From OLB16 sp964481775 (GTDB lineage: Bacteria > Hinthialibacterota > Hinthialibacteria > OLB16): DNA of 64,000 nucleotides. The notes below the pieces were generated by a model. The model saw only the letters and a list, made by a program, of their open reading frames with translations, was not told the DNA's origin and searched no databases. Position numbers and translations under genes: made by a program. The stretch covers positions 11,063-75,062 of the forward strand of contig CAYZUX010000006.1 in assembly GCA_964481775.1 (NCBI GenBank), in the 5' to 3' direction. Numbering within the stretch: the first letter of the stretch is position 1; the number at the start of each line of letters is the position of its first letter. Below, piece by piece: positions 25,357 to 33,841 of the stretch.

Positions 25357-25983
25357 TCAAGGTCCCACACGGTAGATATCTCCGGTACTGGAAGTCCCAT
25401 TAGTTGGATTATACTCAACTCGTTCCGCTGTATCACTTTTTGTGTAGTCTGGTCCCAGGCTGGAAAGTATCCAGAGAGCTCGGACTTTTCCGGCCAGGAC
25501 CTTCTGGTGCCCCTCGCAGAACCTGACCACCTCCACCATCGAGGGATCCTTGAATTCGAGGGCAATATTTTCCACATTTTCATAGAGGAATGATCCATCC
25601 CACCAGAAATGACCCAGCAGGAAAGGTTCCCTTGGCAGCCTCTTGAGATAGGGGATGGGGGTGGTCAACTCCGAATGATCACTGAATCGCCAGTAGTTGA
25701 TGAAATCGATGTTCGGTGGCCTCTTTTTCATCTGGTGGTTGACAAATTCCTGGCCCTTGCCCACCACACTCCAGCGTCCATCGGGAGGGTAGAACTTTTT
25801 GTCCAGGCGGAACTGCTCGAGGGCTGTGGTGGCTGCGTAGAGATCCTGTTGAACTGCTGCTACCTTACCACGGATTTGGGCTGTCAGAAAATTTGGCAGA
25901 GCGATGGAAATCAGAATCAGGATGATTGCGATCACAATCAGGAGCTCGATCAGGGTGAAGCCGGATGACCTTGAAGTTAACAT
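25357..25983 (-). CDS. Type II secretion-style pseudopilin (paralogue C)
   Basis: A 208-residue pilin-like protein with leader LTSRSSGF, hydrophobic helix TLIELLIVIAIILILISIAL, then PNFLTAQIRGK. The body aligns with paralogue B almost block for block (LEQFRLDKKFYPPDGRW, INYWRFSDHSELTTPIPYL, LPREPFLLGHFWWDGSFLYE) and ends YNPTNGTSSTGDIYRVGP. Two starts are possible: ATG 25983 has GAGG nine bases upstream; ATG 25998 overlaps the lacI stop codon by four bases. Transcription with the LacI-type gene is likely. The pairing of a sugar-type repressor with pseudopilins is unusual. Confidence 0.85.
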   Translation of the reverse strand: MLTSRSSGFTLIELLIVIAIILILISIALPNFLTAQIRGKVAAVQQDLYAATTALEQFRLDKKFYPPDGRWSVVGKGQEFVNHQMKKRPPNIDFINYWRFSDHSELTTPIPYLKRLPREPFLLGHFWWDGSFLYENVENIALEFKDPSMVEVVRFCEGHQKVLAGKVRALWILSSLGPDYTKSDTAERVEYNPTNGTSSTGDIYRVGP

Positions 25984-25994
25984 GGAGGTGTACC

Positions 25995-27038
25995 TCATAT
26001 CATGGGTGAGAAACAGGCCTTATCCACCCTTGGTGCAGTGGATTCCCTAAGAATCAATTGTGTGGGAAAGACCGTCTGTCGCAGCCGTCCAGCCTCTTCC
26101 GGGGACTGGATCTGCCTGACCACCTCGCGTACGGCGAGTTCGCCCATGTCCGCGATGCGTTGTGCCACAACCGTGATCGAAGGGACCGAATGAGCCATCT
26201 CGGGAGAATCATCGTATGCGACCACGGAGAGATCCGCTGGTATTTCGATTCGCCGGTCGCGTGCACATTGGCGGATCCCCAGGATGTCTGCATTCTGGAC
26301 AATCAGGGCAGTAATATCAGGCCTTCTTAACAACAGGGTATTCATCCCATTATAGGCCGCTATGAATGCTGAATCCCCGACCGCTTCCAGGAGTAATCCC
26401 GTATCCACTTCTCCTCCTGACTGCAAAAGGGCATCTCGGTAACCGCGCAAACGTTCCTGGTTGTTGAAATAGTTCATGGACTGGTGCAGGAAAGCGATGG
26501 CGGAGTGCCCCAGGGATAAAAGATACTTTGTGGCTTCGTGGGCCCCCTGATACCAGTCGGCATCCACATAGTTTACCTGCCCTTTCGGCCGGCTGTTGAT
26601 CACTACGTGAGGGAATCCCACTGAGGCAATTTCAGCGGGGAAGGTGTCCTCCTGGGTGGCAAGCAGCATGATGATCCCGGCCAGCATTTTCCTTTTCAGG
26701 AAGATCCCATAGTCATCGACAGAACGCCTTAACCATTCATTGCGGAGGATTAGCAAGTCATACCCAAGGTCAAAAGCCGTGTCCTCCAAGGCATCGCACA
26801 AGGCACTGACATACGGAGAACTGAAAGCATGCGGATATTCAATCGTTACGCCCAGGATATCTGTCTGGGCTACACTGAACCGGACCGAGTAGTTCATGGA
26901 TTTGACCGTATCCAGGATCTTTTTCCGGATCGATTCACTTACATCCGGCTTGTTGTTGAGGACACGGGAGACAGTGGCGGGACTGACTCCACATTCAGAG
27001 GCGATTCTGCGGATATTGATTCTCGGGGCATCCATCAT
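25995..27038 (-). CDS. LacI-family transcriptional regulator
   Basis: A 347-residue repressor. The N-terminal helix-turn-helix is INIRRIASECGVSPATVSRV with the hinge LNNKPDVSESIRKKILDTV, followed by a periplasmic-binding-protein-like effector domain (ILGVTIEYPHAFSSPYVSAL, the SLGHSAIAFLHQ block, and LSVVAYDDSPEMA). The effector, probably a sugar or sugar derivative, cannot be deduced. The gene is divergent from the beta-helix gene at 27175 and a perfect 21-base palindrome lies between them. Its stop codon overlaps an ATG of the downstream pseudopilin. Confidence 0.93.
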   Translation of the reverse strand: MMDAPRINIRRIASECGVSPATVSRVLNNKPDVSESIRKKILDTVKSMNYSVRFSVAQTDILGVTIEYPHAFSSPYVSALCDALEDTAFDLGYDLLILRNEWLRRSVDDYGIFLKRKMLAGIIMLLATQEDTFPAEIASVGFPHVVINSRPKGQVNYVDADWYQGAHEATKYLLSLGHSAIAFLHQSMNYFNNQERLRGYRDALLQSGGEVDTGLLLEAVGDSAFIAAYNGMNTLLLRRPDITALIVQNADILGIRQCARDRRIEIPADLSVVAYDDSPEMAHSVPSITVVAQRIADMGELAVREVVRQIQSPEEAGRLRQTVFPTQLILRESTAPRVDKACFSPMI

Positions 27039-27097
27039 TTTGTCTTGGGTAGGGAACTGCCTCCCCTTTGTTTGCTTGACAAACTCTAACTGGTCAT

Positions 27098-27118
27098 GTT
27101 ACGGTTGTCAACCGTAAC
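27098..27118. promoter_or_regulatory. Perfect 21-base palindrome, candidate LacI-family operator
   Basis: GTTACGGTTG (27098-27107), one central base, and CAACCGTAAC (27109-27118) form a perfect inverted repeat in the divergent lacI/beta-helix intergenic region. A TTGACA at 27076-27081 lies just upstream, so binding here could block plus-strand transcription. Assignment to the adjacent LacI-type protein is inference. Confidence 0.6.
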
Positions 27119-27174
27119 TGTTTCAGTTCAGGATTTGTCACCGAATCCAGGTATTCTTGGTTGGGAGGAAAGAG

Positions 27175-29040
27175 ATGCGGAGATATTTCAACTATCCGAT
27201 CTATGTTTTGGCACTACTCGTGTTCTTAACCGGTTTTCCGGCTGACTCGGCAACAGTAGTGGTGAGGCAGGATGGGCAGGGAGGAGCCTATACCACCATC
27301 GAAGATGCCATCGCCAACTCTGTAAATGGTGATGACACGATCGAGATTCAACAGTTCACGGAGCCCTTTAACCCGGCGGGTGGAACCATCGATATGTCCT
27401 GGCGTAACCTGATCTGCACCGCTCCGGAGAGAGCCACCATTAACCTCAATACGGGTGGAGGACCGGGCCAGGGTCTCTTCATCACCAATCGGACGATCCA
27501 GAATGTGAAACTTGTTGGTCTTAATGATGGAGCGACATGGCAACGAGGCTTGGTGTGCTTTGGTAATGTGACTGTGGATAATTGTGTTGTGACCGGATTC
27601 AACGAGGTGGGAATTGTCCTTATCGATGGGGGTAATCCCATTGATACTGGAGCCGTTATTCAGAACAGCTATGTGGTAGGTCCCAAAGCCGCATATATGG
27701 GGATTGAGATTGAAACCAATGATGGTGCCGGGAAAGGTCCTATTCTCATCGACCATTGTACCATCGCAACCCGGGATGGTTTCTGCATCAACCTCAAGAT
27801 CGATGGCACGCAGAGTGACCATGATTATTCGAATCTGACTGTCACGAACACGATCATGACCAACACCCCTCGTTGCGTGGTAGCCGAGAATGTGATGAAC
27901 CTGGCCTACCACCATTCTTTCAACAATTTTAATACCACCTGGATCCGTGATTTCTGGTACTGGCATCAGGAAGGAGAAGATTGGACATTTCTCTCGAATA
28001 CCCCCATGGGCGCGGGCGACATGGAAAAAGTCGATCCAGCATTTACGGATGCGGCAGCAGGGGACTTCTCACTGAGTGCTACTTCAAAGTGCCTGAAAGC
28101 GGGTGAGGATGAGACCAATATCGGGGCCTGGCAGGGAGGCGGATATCCACCAGGGGATGTGATTGTCAGGCAGGATGGCCAGGGTGATTCCTATACGACA
28201 CTGCAGGAAGCCATCATCTATACCCAGCCAGGGCAACTGATTGAAATTCAGCAGTTCACTCAGCCCTTTGTGATTCCTGAAGATGCAGGTCTCAACCTGA
28301 ATAATATTGGAATATTCTGTTCTACTCAAAACCCGGCAATAATCGATTGCCGAAGTGTGTATGGAATTGAGAACGCACATAATGTCACCCTGAGAAACCT
28401 GCGCTTTGAAGGAAACCGTGAAGGTTGGCAGACCGGAATAAAATGTGGACAGGGTCTGAATCTGAATCGCTGTTATTTTGACGGCTTCAACGAGCAGGCG
28501 ATCTGGTTCTTATCCACTTCCGGCTCACCGATTAGTGGAACTATCCGCAACACCTATTTCTTCAACAACAAAATCCAGATCGGTGTCTATGAGGGAACCT
28601 CCGAGGGGGCCATCCTTTTTGATCACTGTACGTTCTATGACAATCAGGGTGGTCAGCCCAACATCAATCTCGATCAAAGCTATGCTGCTGCAGGCCTGAA
28701 TGGTTCCAACCTGGAGGTGAAAAACAGTATTCTGAGTACGGTAGCTTTCTGCAACATCATGGCCTACTACAACCTGGCGGACAATCCTTTGTCCTATGCG
28801 CACTCCTACAATGACTACATTCATGGTTGGGTAAGGGAGATTTGGGACAATGGAAATGCGGGACCTCAGCCGTCTGGTACCGGAGATGTCGAAGGTATCG
28901 ATCCCCTTTTTGTAGATGCGGCCAATGGCGATCTGACCCTTCAGGCCACCTCGCCGGTAGCGGCATCCGGAGAGGATGGGACCACTATCGGAGCTTTTCA
29001 GGTTGAGTCAACTGCCATCGAGGATTGGAACCTCTATTGA
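27175..29040 (+). CDS. Secreted duplicated beta-helix protein ending in the DWNLY tag
   Basis: A 621-residue exported protein. GGAGGAAAGAG directly upstream of ATG 27175 decides the start; a signal peptide follows (YVLALLVFLTGFPADSA). The mature chain is two tandem copies of about 290 residues. Both open with V-x-VRQDGQG, then YTT, then IEIQQFTxPF, followed by right-handed beta-helix repeats (VTVDNCVVTGFNEVGIVLI; LNRCYFDGFNEQAIWFL) and close with DPxFxDAAxGDxxLxATS and IGA. The fold suggests polysaccharide binding or cleavage. After the second copy the chain ends with a short tail, STAIEDWNLY, whose last residues recur at the end of the protein at 44657. It is divergent from the LacI-type gene. 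Confidence 0.75.
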   Translation: MRRYFNYPIYVLALLVFLTGFPADSATVVVRQDGQGGAYTTIEDAIANSVNGDDTIEIQQFTEPFNPAGGTIDMSWRNLICTAPERATINLNTGGGPGQGLFITNRTIQNVKLVGLNDGATWQRGLVCFGNVTVDNCVVTGFNEVGIVLIDGGNPIDTGAVIQNSYVVGPKAAYMGIEIETNDGAGKGPILIDHCTIATRDGFCINLKIDGTQSDHDYSNLTVTNTIMTNTPRCVVAENVMNLAYHHSFNNFNTTWIRDFWYWHQEGEDWTFLSNTPMGAGDMEKVDPAFTDAAAGDFSLSATSKCLKAGEDETNIGAWQGGGYPPGDVIVRQDGQGDSYTTLQEAIIYTQPGQLIEIQQFTQPFVIPEDAGLNLNNIGIFCSTQNPAIIDCRSVYGIENAHNVTLRNLRFEGNREGWQTGIKCGQGLNLNRCYFDGFNEQAIWFLSTSGSPISGTIRNTYFFNNKIQIGVYEGTSEGAILFDHCTFYDNQGGQPNINLDQSYAAAGLNGSNLEVKNSILSTVAFCNIMAYYNLADNPLSYAHSYNDYIHGWVREIWDNGNAGPQPSGTGDVEGIDPLFVDAANGDLTLQATSPVAASGEDGTTIGAFQVESTAIEDWNLY

Positions 29041-29050
29041 TAATAGTTCC

Positions 29051-29096
29051 GGGGCCTTGGTATGGAATGTTTCTTTCATTCCAAGGCCCCTTTTGT
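29051..29096 (+). terminator. Rho-independent terminator after the beta-helix gene
   Basis: GGGGCCTTGG (29051-29060) and GGAATG (29064-29069) pair with CATTCC (29077-29082) and AAGGCCCC (29083-29090), followed by TTTTGTTT. It lies ten bases after the stop codon, between convergent genes. Confidence 0.8.
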
Positions 29097-29099
29097 TTG

Positions 29100-31652
29100 C
29101 TAATCTTTCAGGAATCCCTGAAGGAGTTTCCCGGCCTCCTCAAGGTGATCCTCTGTGGTTTTCTTTTTCTGGGTGGGTTGCTTCGGAGCAGGTTGCTCCG
29201 AAGACTGTTTCTCCGTGGATTGTCTCTTTGTGGTGGTTCCCTCACCGCTGGTTGACCCACCCTTGAGGAGATTGCCGACCCCCTCGATCAGAGCCCCCGT
29301 GCTCCCCTCGCCACCGCCAGGAATCTTGTCGGTTAACTCTTTGAGTTGCTTCTGGACCTTCTCTCCTCCCTTGTCCTTGAGGAGACCGATGCCCACATCG
29401 ACGGCTGTTTTGAGATCCAGTTTCGGGATGGGACGTTGCACAGTACCCGCCATGGGAATGTCCAGGTAGGCGTACTTGGCGCCTTCTTTGTTCACAAGGA
29501 TCGGACGGACCAACTCATTGACATCTTCGACTGAATTCTGTGCGATGCTGACACGTACATTGGCGGAGAGCTTGTTGTCATACCCGACCCAGCCTTTGAT
29601 CGCAAACCCACCTTTTTCCCCCATGAAAAGCAGCGGATCGAGCTTGTAGCCCTTTTCATCCTGCACGATTTTCCCGGCTGCTTTGGTCAGCGTGAAGCCT
29701 TTTTTCAGCCATTCCCAGCCAACGACATTTACGATCGCGGCGGGGATGGGGTGTTTGGTGAGCATCACACCCTTATCGATGGTGTAGTTGATGACCAAAC
29801 CCTGTGGCTGATTTGACTGGGTGATCGTGCAGGCCACATCACCACTCAGATTGCCAAGCAATAACCCAGAGGCTTCCGGTTTATAGAGGTTCACCAATGG
29901 TTCAATGGCCAATCCTTTGAACACCACGTTGATTTTCTTGGCGGGTTCATTATATCCGGCCACCTTGAAGGTTACTTTTCCAGGGACATTTCCCAAGGTC
30001 ACATCCAGGTCCTGCCCACTGACATTATCCGTGTCAAAGGCGACATCTCCCTTCACCCCTACTTTCTTGGCCGGATCATCCTTGGGGGTGAAGGTGACTC
30101 CCCTGAGGGTGGCTGTCCCATTCAAAATGGGGAATTTTTTGGAGGCGGTCTGCCCTTTGATACTCACGTTCAGCCCCGCATTGCCTGTGAGTGAACCATT
30201 CTTCTTGAAATCCGGAGCCACTAGTGGAACAACACGGCCCAGATCGAGGTTATCGTTCTGCACCACGATATCCAGTTCACGCTTGGCCGAGTCCTGCATG
30301 GCCATGATCTTGCCACTCGCGGTCAGGTTGATGTCATCCAGGCGTGCGGTAAGGGTCTCCAGGAAAAGGTTGTCACTTTCAGGTGTGTAGGTTCCCTTGG
30401 TGACCAATCCAATATCCTTAAACTGGGGAAATGAATTCTTGCCACCGCTCAGATCCTTGAAGCCAAGACCTGACAGTTGGAGGTTGATATCGCCCATGAA
30501 AGGCTGGTTGGCCCCTGCACGTGAAACACGCGCCTCGATCCCCGCCTTTCCGGAGAGAACCTGCATTTGGAGCGAGGGTTCAATAAAGGTGTTCAGAAGT
30601 GGCGCGGAGATTTCCTTTCCCACCACCTGGAAACTTCCCTGAGAGGTGTTGGGATCATATGCTCCACTCCCTGTGAGTCCTTGAGGGCCGCCTTTGAGTC
30701 CTTGAACCGCAAGATCGAGAGAACGCAGCTCGATACGTCCCGCCCCCTTGTTCTCAACCGTCGAATCGACCTTCCAGTTCACCTCGAAATCCCCGCCAGC
30801 TGCTAACCCTGGTGGGATGTTGGGGGGCGGTGCCGCCATATTGATCTTTCCCGTGGAAAGAATCTTTGACATGTTGTTCTGGAGAACAACCGAAATTTTT
30901 CCCTCAGTCTTCGGCCACTTGCCGCCCTCGATGGGGAATTCCACGCTGTTGAGCAGGAGAGTAACATCACTGTCGAATGAGGAAGGATCCACTTTTCCTT
31001 TCAATCCGACTTTCCCCTTGGATTCACCATTCATCTCGGCCTCAAGATCGAAGGTGAAAGGAGTGGAATCCGAGAGGTCCTGGACTGAGGCATCCAAACC
31101 CGCCAGAAGCACGCGAGGTTCACCTTCCGCCTGCTTGTAGCGAACCTGGCCGTTTTTGACTTGCCCCTTGCGAATCAACACACTCTTGCCGCGGGCAGAC
31201 GGGACTTCGACCTCTTCACCTGGCTCAGCAGGTTCCGCCTCTCCGGTCACGACCTCCTTGCCTTTTACGATCTTGACCGTCTTTGGTGAGCTGAACATGC
31301 TACTGAATCCCGGGAAGTAAGTGACCACAGGATCTTGAAGGCTGACTTCCTCAACAACCATCGGGTCCGAGAGCAGCCCCCTGATCCCCACTTGAGCGGA
31401 GACCTGTTTCACATCCATGAAACTGGTCTTGCTTTCGAGATCAACCGCTGCCAATTCATCGATCGATACGGCCCCTCCCAGGGAGAGAGAAGCATCTTTG
31501 AAAGAGACATCGATTCCCTGGCTTTCACGTATACTTGCGAATATCTTTTTGAGACCGGCGCGGAAGAGCGGTCCCAGGAAAACCAGAACCGCAATGATGA
31601 GAACAATAAACAACCCGCCCAGCAGGATCAGTATTTTCCGGATGACCGACAT
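29100..31652 (-). CDS. AsmA-like protein
   Basis: A large envelope protein of about 850 residues. One N-terminal membrane helix (ILILLGGLFIVLIIAVLVFL) is followed by an AsmA-type beta-rich chain: FKDASLSLGGAVSIDELAAV, VAAPD-like and LTASGKIMAM repeats, GNAGLNVSIKGQ, GVMLTKHPIPAAIVN and a C-terminal AsmA_2-like stretch (LLFMGEKGGFAIKGWVGYDNKL). The tail is Lys/Gln/Thr-rich and low-complexity. The AsmA family comprises bridge-like proteins implicated in lipid transport between membranes of diderm cells. ATG 31652 is chosen because GGGGAGG lies just upstream. It stands alone between convergent and divergent neighbours. Confidence 0.75.
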   Translation of the reverse strand: MSVIRKILILLGGLFIVLIIAVLVFLGPLFRAGLKKIFASIRESQGIDVSFKDASLSLGGAVSIDELAAVDLESKTSFMDVKQVSAQVGIRGLLSDPMVVEEVSLQDPVVTYFPGFSSMFSSPKTVKIVKGKEVVTGEAEPAEPGEEVEVPSARGKSVLIRKGQVKNGQVRYKQAEGEPRVLLAGLDASVQDLSDSTPFTFDLEAEMNGESKGKVGLKGKVDPSSFDSDVTLLLNSVEFPIEGGKWPKTEGKISVVLQNNMSKILSTGKINMAAPPPNIPPGLAAGGDFEVNWKVDSTVENKGAGRIELRSLDLAVQGLKGGPQGLTGSGAYDPNTSQGSFQVVGKEISAPLLNTFIEPSLQMQVLSGKAGIEARVSRAGANQPFMGDINLQLSGLGFKDLSGGKNSFPQFKDIGLVTKGTYTPESDNLFLETLTARLDDINLTASGKIMAMQDSAKRELDIVVQNDNLDLGRVVPLVAPDFKKNGSLTGNAGLNVSIKGQTASKKFPILNGTATLRGVTFTPKDDPAKKVGVKGDVAFDTDNVSGQDLDVTLGNVPGKVTFKVAGYNEPAKKINVVFKGLAIEPLVNLYKPEASGLLLGNLSGDVACTITQSNQPQGLVINYTIDKGVMLTKHPIPAAIVNVVGWEWLKKGFTLTKAAGKIVQDEKGYKLDPLLFMGEKGGFAIKGWVGYDNKLSANVRVSIAQNSVEDVNELVRPILVNKEGAKYAYLDIPMAGTVQRPIPKLDLKTAVDVGIGLLKDKGGEKVQKQLKELTDKIPGGGEGSTGALIEGVGNLLKGGSTSGEGTTTKRQSTEKQSSEQPAPKQPTQKKKTTEDHLEEAGKLLQGFLKD

Positions 31653-31941
31653 CGTGTGCCTCCCCTGAGATGCGTTGCCCACCTGTCAGAGCTGCCAGAA
31701 TCAAGATGTCTCCAGTTTTGTTTTCATTCTTGGCCAAAGGGGAAAAGGATACTAGTGGTTACGTGGAACCACGAAGGAAATAATGCTTTGGGAAGGATCA
31801 CAGGGGATAGGCTCTGGTCCTCTCTCGGAAATGCGTCGTCGAGGGAATTCTGGTATTGACACTCCATTGAATTATAGGTACTGATCGGGAACAATTTCTC
31901 GATAATGGAGTTGCGAAGACTGGCGGTTAACGGAGACAGGA

Positions 31942-32595
31942 ATGCCTAACAAGAGCTTGAATCTGATTCCAGAGCCAACCCTGCGTCGTCTCCCACGTTA
32001 CCACCATTATCTCATGCGCCTGGAAAATCGTGGGCGTAAGCAGGTGTCTTGTAGTGACATTGGAAAAGCACTTGGTCTCGATCCAACCCAGATTCGTAAA
32101 GACCTTGCGGTCACGGGGATTGTCGGCAAACCCAAGGTGGGATATGAAGCTCCGGCGTTGATCCAAGCTTTGGAAAGGGCCCTTGGCTGGAACAATATCA
32201 CCGATGCCTTTCTGGCCGGTGTTGGCAGCCTGGGAACCGCCATCCTCGGTTATCAGCAGTTCAACAATTATGGACTCAACATCGTGGCGGCTTTTGACAG
32301 TGATCCCAACAAGGTCGGGCAGATCATCCATGGGCGTGAGGTCCACCCCATCTCGATGATGCCCGGTATGGCTCGTCAGATGAGGATCCTCACCGGGATC
32401 ATTACCGTTCCCGCCGAGGCTGCGCAGTCGGTGGCTGACCTGATGATGGCGGGAGGTATCCGTGCCATCTGGAACTTTGCTCCGCGCGCCCTCAGCCTTC
32501 GTCCCGACACCATTGTCCAGTATGAAGACATGTTTTCCAGCCTGGCTGTTCTGACTACAAAACTCAGTGCTTCATTAAAAGCATCGGGGGATTAA
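31942..32595 (+). CDS. rex: Redox-sensing transcriptional repressor Rex
   Basis: A 217-residue NADH/NAD+-sensing repressor of fermentation and respiration genes. The N-terminal winged helix has IPEPTLRRLPRYHHYL and SCSDIGKALGLDPTQIRKDLA; the Rossmann domain opens with FLAGVGSLGTAIL and continues NIVAAFDSDPNKVG; the domain-swap helix is at the C terminus. These are diagnostic Rex blocks. GGAGACAGGA precedes the start. No Rex-type operator was noticed upstream. The targets cannot be read here; no fermentation genes are adjacent. Confidence 0.95.
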   Translation: MPNKSLNLIPEPTLRRLPRYHHYLMRLENRGRKQVSCSDIGKALGLDPTQIRKDLAVTGIVGKPKVGYEAPALIQALERALGWNNITDAFLAGVGSLGTAILGYQQFNNYGLNIVAAFDSDPNKVGQIIHGREVHPISMMPGMARQMRILTGIITVPAEAAQSVADLMMAGGIRAIWNFAPRALSLRPDTIVQYEDMFSSLAVLTTKLSASLKASGD

Positions 32596-32958
32596 GGACA
32601 CCATCCGGTGTGGAAACAACCTCGACATTACCAGGGCATTCGCAACCACCGATAACCGCAGCCATGCTCATTGTCGCATGCTGAATCTATATCTGGTACG
32701 GCTGAAGAGCCTACTGACAGTCAAGAGGGAAGAGGCCACCAGTACAAAAGTCTTCCGCACAACGGGACTTTCTGGTTGACCCGGAGAGCTCAGTAAGGTG
32801 CTTTCCAACTTTCTCATTGCCCGTTGACTCATTAGAAAAAGCTGCCAAAGGGTCGGTCGAGAGGGTGTCAAGAATCAGGAAAACACTGCACTCTGGAGTG
32901 GCGATTTCAATCGCCAGGGTATGGATGCAGAGCGAATAAATTCGCTACTCCGTGAGTC
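32596..32958. other. Gene-free stretch between rex and the GntR-type gene
   Basis: About 360 bases without a convincing gene; the only frames are short and featureless. The right end (32889-32946) holds the run of short hairpins listed separately. No promoter or RNA family recognised. Confidence 0.5.
32889..32946. repeat. Run of three short perfect hairpins
   Basis: CACTC (32889-32893) with GAGTG (32896-32900); TGGCGATT (32899-32906) with AATCGCCA (32909-32916); AGCGAAT (32931-32937) with ATTCGCT (32940-32946). The loops are two bases. The middle hairpin has the same ATT-TC-AAT centre as one in the larger array at 62467-62486. They lie just beyond the 3' end of the GntR-type gene. Confidence 0.55.
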
Positions 32959-33726
32959 TTATCGGTTCAACCGGATCGAAAACTTATATCTGTCGGGCCG
33001 GTAAACACCCCGGACATACTCAATCGGACGGTTGCCGTGGGTGTAGGTGATGCGGTCCATGATGAGCACCGTGTCCCCTTGGCGGATCTGGAGGTATTTG
33101 GCCTGATCGGCGCTGGCGGTGGAGGCCTCGATGGTTTCCTCACCCCATACGATGGGGATGTGGTATTTCTCCTCGATGAGCCAGTAAAGCGAGTGAGAAA
33201 AATCCTCACGTGGATCGATCTTGAGCCACACGGGAATCTCCGAACGCAGGATCACGATCGGAAAGACCTGATCGGTTCCACGCAGACGCCGGACTGAGAG
33301 GGATTTCTCCCCCTCCTCGAGCTGCAGTTTGTTGCGGACTTCCGTGCTGGGGATGTGTTCCTTGACCTCGAGGATCTGGGTTCGCGTGGTCAGTCCCTTA
33401 CTTTCCATCTTCTCCGTATATCCGGTCAAGCGTGCAAGGTCCTCGATGATCTGATGCTTGATGACCCGTGTGCCGACTCCCCGGCGGCGCTCGATCAACC
33501 CCTTGTTGACCAGGTTATCGAGCGTTTTCTTCACCGTGGCGCGGCTGACATCGAAGATCTCGATGAGCTCAAACTCCGATGGCATCCGTTTCCCCACCAT
33601 CTCCACCTTGGAGATGCGTGAAAGAATGATCTGTTCCATCTGGTGGTAGAGGGGGATCGGCGAACTCGGATTCAGGGTGAATCGTTCATTGGGCTGGAAA
33701 ACAGGTTCGACGGCTTCGAAGTTCAT
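32959..33726 (-). CDS. GntR-family regulator, HutC subfamily (UTRA domain)
   Basis: A regulator of about 255 residues. The N-terminal winged helix shows PIPLYHQMEQIILSRI, MPSEFELIEIFDVSRATVKK and LVNKGLIERRRGVGTRV. The C-terminal ligand-binding UTRA domain shows SLSVRRLRGTDQVFPIVILR and DTVLIMDRITYTHGNRPIEY. ATG 33726 follows AAGGTGG; an alternative ATG at 33744 has AGGA just upstream. UTRA regulators respond to small molecules such as sugars, amines or histidine derivatives. It is divergent from the spermidine-synthase-like gene, 115 bases away, which may be its target. Confidence 0.9.
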   Translation of the reverse strand: MNFEAVEPVFQPNERFTLNPSSPIPLYHQMEQIILSRISKVEMVGKRMPSEFELIEIFDVSRATVKKTLDNLVNKGLIERRRGVGTRVIKHQIIEDLARLTGYTEKMESKGLTTRTQILEVKEHIPSTEVRNKLQLEEGEKSLSVRRLRGTDQVFPIVILRSEIPVWLKIDPREDFSHSLYWLIEEKYHIPIVWGEETIEASTASADQAKYLQIRQGDTVLIMDRITYTHGNRPIEYVRGVYRPDRYKFSIRLNR

Positions 33727-33841
33727 GGTAAGCCACCTTATCATGTTGTCCTGTCTTTATCAAGCTGTTCTATTGACAACCTGAGCCAAAACCCCAATCC
33801 TTTTTCGTTTGCTGATCTTGACTTGAGGCTGTTTCTATCGA

